Positions 41,918-49,842 of a DNA stretch of 64,000 nucleotides are shown here, piece after piece (the first letter of the stretch is position 1; every line of letters starts with the position of its first letter). Origin of the DNA: Bacteroidales bacterium UBA1374 (lineage in GTDB: Bacteria > Bacteroidota > Bacteroidia > Bacteroidales > UBA932). Both the position numbers and the translations under genes were made by a program. The notes beneath the pieces are model-generated. The model saw only the letters and a list, made by a program, of their open reading frames with translations, searched no databases and was not told the origin of the DNA. The stretch is from contig DBRG01000020.1 in the NCBI GenBank assembly GCA_002305545.1, positions 1 to 64,000 on the forward strand, given 5' to 3'.

Positions 41918-42535
41918 TCAATTCAGCTTGATGTTTATCACTCCCCTGGGCTTGAATGGTTTGGGACGTTCCAGGTAGAACGGGATGGAATCGCGTCCGG
42001 ATAGTGTATCTATTACAGGGAGGATGCGCAGCGGTTTTTCCTTATATAAAGAATCCCGGTCCATGCGCCAGGCTTGTTCCCGGGATGGATCGTAAGGCAG
42101 TATCCGCCTCAGGGACTGCTTAAGGGCCAAATCGTGCCTGCCGGGTACGGTATCGTTCAGCCAGCCCTTGAAACGCTCTACAAGTGCTTTTTGTTCTTCC
42201 TTGTACGTCAATTGCTCGTTAAACAGCGTTCTTTCTTCATTCAGTGATTTGCGCAGCTTTGAGAGCATGGATTTGAAACGCGATGGCCTGGTTGAATAAT
42301 ACTCCATCGTAGCCAAGAACTGTTCTGAAGTATAGCCGGATTTTTCAAAGATAGGAGGATAGACCAGCGTGGAATCGGCCAGACGGCTTAAGGTCCCGTC
42401 GCGCTCCAGGATAAGGTCTGTCATAAACATATCCCGCAGCAACAGCTGAAAATCATCAGCCGGTATCCGTTTTATCCCGTTTTTACAGGCGGGTAACAAT
42501 AAAATGATGCATAGTACTGTCAGCGCATTTCTCAT
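41918..42535 (-). CDS. DUF4296 lipoprotein
   Basis: A 205-residue exported lipoprotein (signal ends LLLPAC) of Bacteroidota family DUF4296, unknown function. The pattern IPADDFQLLLRDMFMTDLIL followed by FLATMEYYSTRPSRFKSMLSKL is typical. Its start overlaps the stop of the upstream GH13 gene by ATGA, tying the housekeeping group to the starch operon. A TACCTTTG box at 42543-42550, inside the upstream coding region, could give it its own short-leader promoter. Confidence 0.85.
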   Translation of the reverse strand: MRNALTVLCIILLLPACKNGIKRIPADDFQLLLRDMFMTDLILERDGTLSRLADSTLVYPPIFEKSGYTSEQFLATMEYYSTRPSRFKSMLSKLRKSLNEERTLFNEQLTYKEEQKALVERFKGWLNDTVPGRHDLALKQSLRRILPYDPSREQAWRMDRDSLYKEKPLRILPVIDTLSGRDSIPFYLERPKPFKPRGVINIKLN

Positions 42536-44370
42536 ATACCCGCAAAGGTAAAGAAAATTGCGGTTTGAGCCGGTATCTCTAAAGGCTGTCCCACGGTGAT
42601 TTCCCTGCCGCTCATCACTTCCGTCCCCACGGAAGCTTTACCAAGGCCTTCTGCATACCTTTGCCAGTCAACCGGAACGGATTGATTGCCGTTGTTGATC
42701 ATTACCATCACACATTCGTTGTCCAGTATCCTGAAATACACGTACATGTTTTCGTCGTACCGGGGCAGATAATGAAGCAGCCTGCCTGTTTGCACAGTCG
42801 GGGATGTTTTCCTCCAGGTAAGCAACCGGGATATGTAGCTGAATACATTTTCTTCCAGGGGATCCCGGCCAGATGCCGTGAGCACACGCGCAGGCATGGG
42901 GGTTCTTTCTTCACCGTGGCCAAGCTTTCTACTGTCACGTGCGGCCAGTAGAACCTCTGTCCCATAATATATCTGGGGAATTCCACGGGTGGTTGCAAGA
43001 AAAGTATAGGCCATCTTTAATTTTTCCGGATTGCGGCCCAGCCGCTCGTACAGGCGGTTAACATCATGATTCTCTCCAAAAACCAGCAGTTCATTGGGAT
43101 TTTTGTATACGAAATCGTTCGCGATCATATTATAAAGGCGAACCATACCCTGTCCCCAGCCGGGATTTGTGTCCTCCCTGAAGGCATTTGAAATTTCTCC
43201 CATCAGGGGAAAATCCATTACCGTAGGACCGCTGGGCCACGGTCCCCTTTCCCAGTAGGCTACCTGATGCGGGTGGTTGAACCAGCATTCGGCCAGTACA
43301 GTAGCGTTGGGGTATTCCTTTCTCAGGGCAGCCGTGTAGGAAGATATGGCTTTCTCATCTGAATAGGGATACGTATCTATCCTGACTCCGGCAAGGCTCG
43401 CATATTCCATCCACCAGACGGTTGCCTGTACAAAATACTGTAACAAAAACGGATTGTTCAGATTCATATCGGGCATGGAGTGGTCAAACCAACCCTGTAC
43501 GCACAATGCACGGTCAACGGACGAAGCATGGGGATCCATATGAGTAGTCATGGCATAATTGGACTGTGTATAAGCGTCAAAAACATGGATCCAGTCCTTA
43601 AAAGGAAGGTCTTTCATCCACCAGTGCGCTGTGCCGCAATGATTGGGAACAATGTCCTGGAGGAATGATATGCCTCTGGCTGCTGCTTCCCTGGTCAGTT
43701 CCCGGTACGATTCATTGGTACCGAAGCGTGGGTCAATTTTATAATAATCGGCACAGGCGTAACCGTGGTACGATGCAGCCGGTTCATTATCCAGGGTGAC
43801 CGGTGTGGGCCATACAGAGGTTACCCCAAGCTCTGAGAGATAATCCAGACTCATGCGGATTCCTTCCAGGTCCCCGCCCTTGCGTCCATAATCATCTTGC
43901 GGATTCGCTTTTTCAACCGTGCAGGGAGTGGAATCATTTTCCGGATCTCCGTTTATAAACCGGTCAGGCATGAGCAGGTACAGCACATCTGAGGAGGAAA
44001 GTCCTGACCGCCTGGCCGAGCCCGGTATTCTTTCATGCAGTGTATAGACAAAACTCAGTTTCTGCCTGCCGTTTGTCCATTGGAATGTGTAATCACCGGC
44101 ACGGACACCCGGGGGAATGGTTATATCCAGGAACAGGTAGTTGGGACTGTCTGCTTTGTGAATTGCATCTATGATTATGCTCCCGTCGGGGCAGCTTACG
44201 CTCCCCTCTCCCAGGGAAGGTCCATAGATCATCAGCTGCAGTGGTGTTTCCATTCCCGTCCACCAGCAGGGTGGTTCAATACGATGCACCAGAGGTTTGG
44301 GGGTTTTCATTGCACTGGCTGTGGTTATCATTGCCAAAAGAACTGTCAGTATTAATAAAGTCCGTTTCAT
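42532..44370 (-). CDS. susA: SusA-like periplasmic neopullulanase (GH13)
   Basis: A 612-residue glycoside hydrolase family 13 enzyme. The signal peptide (cleaved after TASA, about residue 20) has no lipobox, so it is periplasmic. An N-terminal Ig-like domain (residues about 25-115) typical of cyclomaltodextrinase/neopullulanase precedes the barrel. Catalytic residues: Asp in GVRIDTYPYS, Glu in LAECWFNH, Asp in GENHDVNR. It would degrade imported maltooligosaccharides. It lies five bases after the neighbouring GH13 gene in the starch operon. Confidence 0.93.
   Translation of the reverse strand: MKRTLLILTVLLAMITTASAMKTPKPLVHRIEPPCWWTGMETPLQLMIYGPSLGEGSVSCPDGSIIIDAIHKADSPNYLFLDITIPPGVRAGDYTFQWTNGRQKLSFVYTLHERIPGSARRSGLSSSDVLYLLMPDRFINGDPENDSTPCTVEKANPQDDYGRKGGDLEGIRMSLDYLSELGVTSVWPTPVTLDNEPAASYHGYACADYYKIDPRFGTNESYRELTREAAARGISFLQDIVPNHCGTAHWWMKDLPFKDWIHVFDAYTQSNYAMTTHMDPHASSVDRALCVQGWFDHSMPDMNLNNPFLLQYFVQATVWWMEYASLAGVRIDTYPYSDEKAISSYTAALRKEYPNATVLAECWFNHPHQVAYWERGPWPSGPTVMDFPLMGEISNAFREDTNPGWGQGMVRLYNMIANDFVYKNPNELLVFGENHDVNRLYERLGRNPEKLKMAYTFLATTRGIPQIYYGTEVLLAARDSRKLGHGEERTPMPARVLTASGRDPLEENVFSYISRLLTWRKTSPTVQTGRLLHYLPRYDENMYVYFRILDNECVMVMINNGNQSVPVDWQRYAEGLGKASVGTEVMSGREITVGQPLEIPAQTAIFFTFAGI
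42543..42550 (-). promoter_or_regulatory. candidate -7 box before DUF4296 gene
   Basis: TACCTTTG on the minus strand, seven bases before the DUF4296 ATG and inside the 3' end of susA. Because it is also coding, its presence may be chance. Confidence 0.3.
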
Positions 44371-44374
44371 AGTA

Positions 44375-45715
44375 TTATTCTAAAGTGAGCAGGCGGTATC
44401 CGTATGGTTCAAGATTCCAGTTGTAAAGGGTGTCTATCGTATAGTGGTCAAGACCATTCCAGTCTGTATATGTGCCTTCAGTCTGTGAACAGGTCAGCCG
44501 GAAAGAAACCGGCTGGCTGGTAAAATTGAACAAGGCAAGCACCCGGTTCCCTTTGGTTTCACGGGTAAAAGCAAAAACGCCGGAGGTGCCGGAATGGGGT
44601 ACTTCCAATAAATGACCGCCGTAAGGTGGCACCTGCAGGGCATCGGAAGTCTTGCGGAAAGTGATAAGGCGGGAGTAAAAGTCTTTATACTGCTCACTTT
44701 CGTTTGGCAGCAGGGTGTCTTTCTCAAAAAAAGCAAGGCGTTTTGTATTGCCCACTTCCTGTCCTGTATAGATCAAGGGAATCCCGGGCAGCACAAAGGA
44801 GAATGCCGCCATTTGAAAAACAGCTTCTCCCATGCGCTCAAACTCGGTACCACTCCAGGAATTCTCATCGTGGTTGGAGGTAAAAAGCAGGGGGATGGGA
44901 TTGGGACCGAAATCACGGACCATCTGGTCCAGGCATTGCCTCAGGCTGTCTGCATTCTTCTCTCCCCTGGCCACACTGTTCATTGAATGGTGCAGTCTCC
45001 AGGCATAATAGGCATTAAAGGCCTGCCTGGTATTCACCGGATTCTCCGATTCGGCCAGCATAAAAATATCCGGTTTGGCTTTACGCAGTTGGGGTACAGC
45101 CCATTCCCAGAAATCCACGGGGGTAAGGTCGGCCATATCACAACGGAATCCATCAACATCAACCTCTTCAAGCCAGAAAAGCATTTTTTCAAGCATGGCC
45201 TGGCGCATTGGCTGGCTTTGATAATTGAGACGTGCCACATCGGACCAGTCGTACAGGAATTCAGGCGTTCCGTCCGGTCTTCTGATATACCAGTCTTGCT
45301 GGTCCAGCCAGACGGCATCACGGGATGTATGTGCAGCAACCCAATCCAGTATGACTTTCATGCCCAGCTCGTGTGCCCTGTCAACCAGCATCTTGAAATC
45401 CTCCATAGTTCCAAATTCCGGATTGACTGCCCCGTAATCCCTTATGGAGTAATACGAGCCGAGAGTACCTTTACGGCCTTCCATGCCAATGGGATAAATG
45501 GGCATAAACCATAATACGTCCACGCCCAGTTCCCTTAATCCGGGTAACATGCCGGCAAAGGCGTTGAATGTGCCCTCCGTCGTTATCTGTCGTGTGTTGA
45601 CTTCGTAAATTACGGCGTTGCGTATCCACCGGGGATGGATTTCCTGTTGCTCCCTGGACGTGCAACCACTTGCCAAGATCGTCATAAAGCTAATAATTAT
45701 CAGTGTCTTTTTCAT
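44375..45715 (-). CDS. GH13 alpha-amylase-type lipoprotein, compact
   Basis: A 446-residue GH13 enzyme with lipoprotein signal ending ASGC. There is almost no N-terminal extra domain; the barrel begins within 15 residues of the cysteine (RNAVIYEVNTRQ). Catalytic residues: Asp in DGFRCDMADL, Glu in MLAESENP, Asp in TSNHDENSW. A C-terminal beta domain follows. Its starch or maltodextrin role is inferred from context. It is three bases from the upstream gene and four from susA. Confidence 0.9.
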   Translation of the reverse strand: MKKTLIIISFMTILASGCTSREQQEIHPRWIRNAVIYEVNTRQITTEGTFNAFAGMLPGLRELGVDVLWFMPIYPIGMEGRKGTLGSYYSIRDYGAVNPEFGTMEDFKMLVDRAHELGMKVILDWVAAHTSRDAVWLDQQDWYIRRPDGTPEFLYDWSDVARLNYQSQPMRQAMLEKMLFWLEEVDVDGFRCDMADLTPVDFWEWAVPQLRKAKPDIFMLAESENPVNTRQAFNAYYAWRLHHSMNSVARGEKNADSLRQCLDQMVRDFGPNPIPLLFTSNHDENSWSGTEFERMGEAVFQMAAFSFVLPGIPLIYTGQEVGNTKRLAFFEKDTLLPNESEQYKDFYSRLITFRKTSDALQVPPYGGHLLEVPHSGTSGVFAFTRETKGNRVLALFNFTSQPVSFRLTCSQTEGTYTDWNGLDHYTIDTLYNWNLEPYGYRLLTLE

Positions 45716-45718
45716 TTG

Positions 45719-47794
45719 TCATTCAATTACCATAATTGTGAAACCTGTTGGAGCGACAACAGTCTCTCCCATATAAGGGACCATTGCTTCCGGATCCAGA
45801 CCAAAAGGCAAACGGAGTGAACTCATATCAAAAAAATCTTTGCCTTTGTTCAGACAGACCACTACGGCTTTTCCCATATAAATACGGGCGTAAGCCAGAA
45901 CATCCCTGCTTGCATGAAGAGGGAATAGGTCGCCGTATAGCAGGGCGAGGTTTGTGTTACGGAGCGATGTCAACCGCTTGACACGCTCCCTGAGCAAAAG
46001 CTGCTGTGGAGCATGGTTCTCAAAAACCATCATCCTGCGGTTGTCAGGATCGTTGGCACCGGGTATCCCTATCTCATCTCCGTAATATATGCAGGGAATA
46101 CCTGGTAAGGTCATATTAAAGGCATGCAGCATCGCAAGGTAATTGTAGGAAGCCGGATCTCCTGTTCCGATGTTTCGTTTCCAGCCAGCCAGTTTGTGGT
46201 TTTCGTTCCTGTCCAGGGCTCCTCCGGCAAGCGATATATACCTTGCCATATCGTGGTTCCCGCTGATATTACCCATCAGGTTATGGTATCCGTATTGCAT
46301 CAGTCCTGTTTCCAATTCATGCCACAAATTTACGAAAGACCCTTCAGGATCCACTGTGGCATTAAGAAAAGCATAATAAAGATTGAAGTCAAACTGGCCA
46401 TCCAGCATTCCTTTTTTTACATAATCACCTATCAAAGAGGGTGAACCATATGTTTCCCCCATCTGGATAACAGGTCTTTCCGGAAATTCCTTAACGATCT
46501 TCCGGGTGAGTGTCCTCCAGAACTGTTTGTCAATATGTTTGGTGGCATCGTGGCGAAATCCATCTATATCAAAATGTTGCAGCCAGTAAAGGGCCGAATC
46601 TGATAAAGCCTGGCATACATCCTGCCTGGAAAAATCAAATTTGGGGATATGTTTATCAAACCATGTAGTGAGTCTGAATTCATCCCATAATTCAAAATTG
46701 GGTCGTCCGTCGGGTGTAACAGGGGATGTCACCCAGTCCGGGTGTTCCTTTAAAGTGGGGCTGTTTATATGCATGTGGTTGGCCACATGGTCCAGGATGA
46801 CGTTCATTTTATCACTATGGGCACTTTCAAGCAATTCTGACAGGACCTGTTCATTTCCAAAACGCTCATCCACTTTTGTTATGTAAAGAGGCCAGTAGCC
46901 GTGGTAACCGCTGAATTTTGTTTTTGGATCTTCTATCTGTCCCCAGGCATCATAGGGATTCTGTGTTATTGGTGAAAGCCATATAGTATTGACACCCAAT
47001 TCTTTGAAGAAGCCTTCTTTAATTTTGAGGACCACTCCTTCCAGGTCCCCGCCATAGTAATCCACCTTTGGATGCACTTCGGGCGAATTTATCCTGCGAT
47101 CATTGGAAGGATTTCCATTATAGAAACGGTCTACAAACACCTGGTACATGATCTGTGCCTGTTTATCGCTGCGCCTGATCTGGTCCTGCTTTAAGACAGG
47201 TCTGCCTTTTTCCAGGGGAATGAGCAGGTCATTTGAATTACCGCTCTGGTTTACTGCATAAACCCTGATCCAGGATCTGTCCATTAAGGCAGTGAATCCG
47301 GGCAATAGTACATTGTATGAATCTGTGATACGTACCGTCTGTACCAGGCTGTTCTGCCAGAAGAGGTATAGCGTGGCAGGACCGTTTTCAAGCCGGATGG
47401 TACATAGCGCATCGGTATCGGGCAATGCAGGAAAAACAGCCAGTCGGGGACTTTTCTCGGAGTGGGTGGTTATTTTTCTGACCGGTATGTCTCCCGCCTG
47501 ACCTTTGCTATTAACATGCAGAACGGTCATCAGGGGGGTATCCTCACGCAGGATAAGCATTACTGTATCCTGCCCGTGGTAAGGGACCACCTTCAGGTGA
47601 GGTGATTCTGTCCTGTCAATTTTATCGAGTGACGGGAAATAATCCCTCACAAGCACAATGGTCGTGTCCTGTTCCAGAGTAAGGACAGATGCCGGCTCCA
47701 GTACATCAAAGACAGGTTTTCTTGCCACGGTAGGCGAGCATGCCTGTATTAAGACAAGGATCCCCGTCAGGATCAAACAGGAAATATTTCTCAT
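45719..47794 (-). CDS. GH13 alpha-amylase lipoprotein with N-terminal beta domain
   Basis: A 691-residue lipoprotein (signal ends LIQAC). About 190 residues of beta-rich sequence, probably one or two carbohydrate-binding or Ig-like domains, precede the GH13 barrel (QIMYQVFVDRFYNGNPSND). Catalytic residues: Asp in DGFRHDATKHI, Glu in QMGETYGS, Asp in SGNHDMAR. The calcium-site segment LDHVANH is present. It lies seven bases after the SusG-like gene. Confidence 0.92.
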   Translation of the reverse strand: MRNISCLILTGILVLIQACSPTVARKPVFDVLEPASVLTLEQDTTIVLVRDYFPSLDKIDRTESPHLKVVPYHGQDTVMLILREDTPLMTVLHVNSKGQAGDIPVRKITTHSEKSPRLAVFPALPDTDALCTIRLENGPATLYLFWQNSLVQTVRITDSYNVLLPGFTALMDRSWIRVYAVNQSGNSNDLLIPLEKGRPVLKQDQIRRSDKQAQIMYQVFVDRFYNGNPSNDRRINSPEVHPKVDYYGGDLEGVVLKIKEGFFKELGVNTIWLSPITQNPYDAWGQIEDPKTKFSGYHGYWPLYITKVDERFGNEQVLSELLESAHSDKMNVILDHVANHMHINSPTLKEHPDWVTSPVTPDGRPNFELWDEFRLTTWFDKHIPKFDFSRQDVCQALSDSALYWLQHFDIDGFRHDATKHIDKQFWRTLTRKIVKEFPERPVIQMGETYGSPSLIGDYVKKGMLDGQFDFNLYYAFLNATVDPEGSFVNLWHELETGLMQYGYHNLMGNISGNHDMARYISLAGGALDRNENHKLAGWKRNIGTGDPASYNYLAMLHAFNMTLPGIPCIYYGDEIGIPGANDPDNRRMMVFENHAPQQLLLRERVKRLTSLRNTNLALLYGDLFPLHASRDVLAYARIYMGKAVVVCLNKGKDFFDMSSLRLPFGLDPEAMVPYMGETVVAPTGFTIMVIE

Positions 47795-47801
47795 GATAAC
47801 A

Positions 47802-49838
47802 TTATTTTAGTACGAAAACAACGGAAGAATACGCATCCATCTTCACCTTGTATCCTTCTTTTTCTTCCTGGATATATACATTGCCAAGGGTAGCTGCAGC
47901 ATAATCCAGCGGATCATCAAGGCTAAATGTAACCTGGTCTTTTCCCAGATTATGCAAAACAAGCATTTTTTCACCACCCCCGGTAAGGTACCAGGCAGCC
48001 AGCTGGGGATAGGCAGAAAACGCTTTATCGTTGTATAAAGGGTGTTCCGTCATGGTCCCGGATGCCAGCGCCGGATAAGTATTCCTGGCCCTGGAAAATT
48101 TACGGTAAACGTTCAGTATAGATGCTGTATCGGACTGCTGTGTAAGAACGGTTCCCACTGTCTGGGCCAGGGTGGCATCTATCTCGTCTGTGTAACTTGT
48201 GGTATAGCTGTCTCCCCAGTACATAGGACTTCTGACGTAAAGATCGCCACGTGTCTTGGTCCCTATGTATCCCATTTCTTCCCCGTAATATACATACGGC
48301 GATCCCGGGGCCGTAAGCAGGATGGCTCCGGCCAGCTTTGCTTTGGCCAGTGAGCCTGCCAGGTCTGATCGGGCGCGGTTTTCATCGTGATTGGACAATT
48401 TGGTGGCCCGTATGTAGTCCGGCCTGTATTGCTTGTAGAAGTTCTGAAAGCTAAGAATGTCTTTTGTCAGGTAGCAGCCCGTGTTCTGTTCCAGTGCCCA
48501 CTGCAACCTGTGCCAGAATGAGAACTCAAAAAGGGCAGGAAGTCCCTTATAGTATGGGGCTACCTGTTCATACCCCGAGAACACTTCTCCTACCATATAT
48601 ATATCGTGATCCCTGGATAGCCTGTAATAATCATTTACGGCCTTGTAAAATTTCTTTAGAAATTCCGGATTTTCATCGGAGAATTCATTGTGGTAAATGT
48701 GCTTTACCGCATCCAGCCGGAAACCATCTATACCTGCATCGATCCAGATCTTGGCATCTTCCACGATAGCTATGAAAGCAGGACTTTGCTCTGCTGTTTC
48801 AACGGCTCCGTAGTTCAGGTCTGCAAACCAGTTGGTCCAGAAGTGGGAATGGAACATAGTGGAACCGGGCAGCTGCAAATCATAAACAATATCGGGATTG
48901 TCATTCGTATAGAGCACGAAAGGCTTCCCGTAAGTGAGAGTTGCCGCTGTTTTGCTTTGTGCTCCGTATTTGGTTTTGTTGTTCCATTGGGTGTTGTTTG
49001 TGCGTATTAAAAAGCCCCAGGACGAGGCATAATCGGTCACCAGCTCATACTGTCCCCCGCCTTTGTCGACAAACTGTCTGAGCACGCCATCTCCGAAGTA
49101 GAGATATTTTGCATTTTCAGCCGAGGAAGCATCATTATCCGGATCTGCCGTTTGGGTTTCTGTAACAGTCAGCCTTGGCTGGGCCGGATTGCTCCAGTCC
49201 AGTTTAAATAAAAGCGTTTTCTCTCCAGTGGTGGAAACGGTGAACCATTGTCCGCTATCATAGCCCGATGCCCCTTCCGTTTTAATCATGGGTATCTTGC
49301 CGGCGCTGATATCGGAGCGCGGATCATCGGAAAAAATATAATAATCGCGATAGGGGTTGTCGGCAGAACGGATTGCCTGGCTGAACCACCAGTGTTCCCT
49401 GCCCGTATGGTTGATCACATAATCCAGGTACACCTTGATGTCCTTTTGATGGGCTGCCCGGACAAAATCCTTAAAACCGGCCATGGTCCCATAAACCGGG
49501 TTCAGCTTACTGTAATCCTTCACATCATAACCGTGATAGGACATGGCCGGATGCACGGGTGAAAGCCATATGGCAGTGGCTCCAAGCTGGTCTATATATT
49601 CCAGTTTGTCTGTAAGTCCCATTATATCGCCCCACCCGTCTCCGTCCTTATCTGCAAATGAATAAACAAGGAGCTGATAGGTGATATCAGCTCGCTTGTT
49701 TTCATCCCAGGCCCGGGGAGTGTCCTTAACCCTGGAGAACGATGCTCCATTGTCTGGATCTGTTCCCGGAGTGGGTTCCTTACGACAGGATGCAAAGAGC
49801 AGGAAAAGGGCGCAAAGGATAATTGCGCTCTTTTTCAT
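47802..49838 (-). CDS. susG: SusG-like surface alpha-amylase with CBM58-type insert
   Basis: A 678-residue lipoprotein (LLFASC, Cys18) of GH13. Family hallmarks: ITYQLLVYSFADKDGDGWGDIMGL start, and between strands of the barrel an insert (about residues 215-340) with YLYFGDGV and SSWGFLIRTNNTQW, as in the CBM58 insert of SusG. Catalytic residues: Asp in DGFRLDAVKHIYH, Glu in MVGEVFSG, Asp in LSNHDENR. By analogy with Sus it would cut starch on the outer face of the outer membrane. It lies four bases after the SusF-like gene. Confidence 0.95.
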   Translation of the reverse strand: MKKSAIILCALFLLFASCRKEPTPGTDPDNGASFSRVKDTPRAWDENKRADITYQLLVYSFADKDGDGWGDIMGLTDKLEYIDQLGATAIWLSPVHPAMSYHGYDVKDYSKLNPVYGTMAGFKDFVRAAHQKDIKVYLDYVINHTGREHWWFSQAIRSADNPYRDYYIFSDDPRSDISAGKIPMIKTEGASGYDSGQWFTVSTTGEKTLLFKLDWSNPAQPRLTVTETQTADPDNDASSAENAKYLYFGDGVLRQFVDKGGGQYELVTDYASSWGFLIRTNNTQWNNKTKYGAQSKTAATLTYGKPFVLYTNDNPDIVYDLQLPGSTMFHSHFWTNWFADLNYGAVETAEQSPAFIAIVEDAKIWIDAGIDGFRLDAVKHIYHNEFSDENPEFLKKFYKAVNDYYRLSRDHDIYMVGEVFSGYEQVAPYYKGLPALFEFSFWHRLQWALEQNTGCYLTKDILSFQNFYKQYRPDYIRATKLSNHDENRARSDLAGSLAKAKLAGAILLTAPGSPYVYYGEEMGYIGTKTRGDLYVRSPMYWGDSYTTSYTDEIDATLAQTVGTVLTQQSDTASILNVYRKFSRARNTYPALASGTMTEHPLYNDKAFSAYPQLAAWYLTGGGEKMLVLHNLGKDQVTFSLDDPLDYAAATLGNVYIQEEKEGYKVKMDAYSSVVFVLK

Positions 49839-49842
49839 TGTT

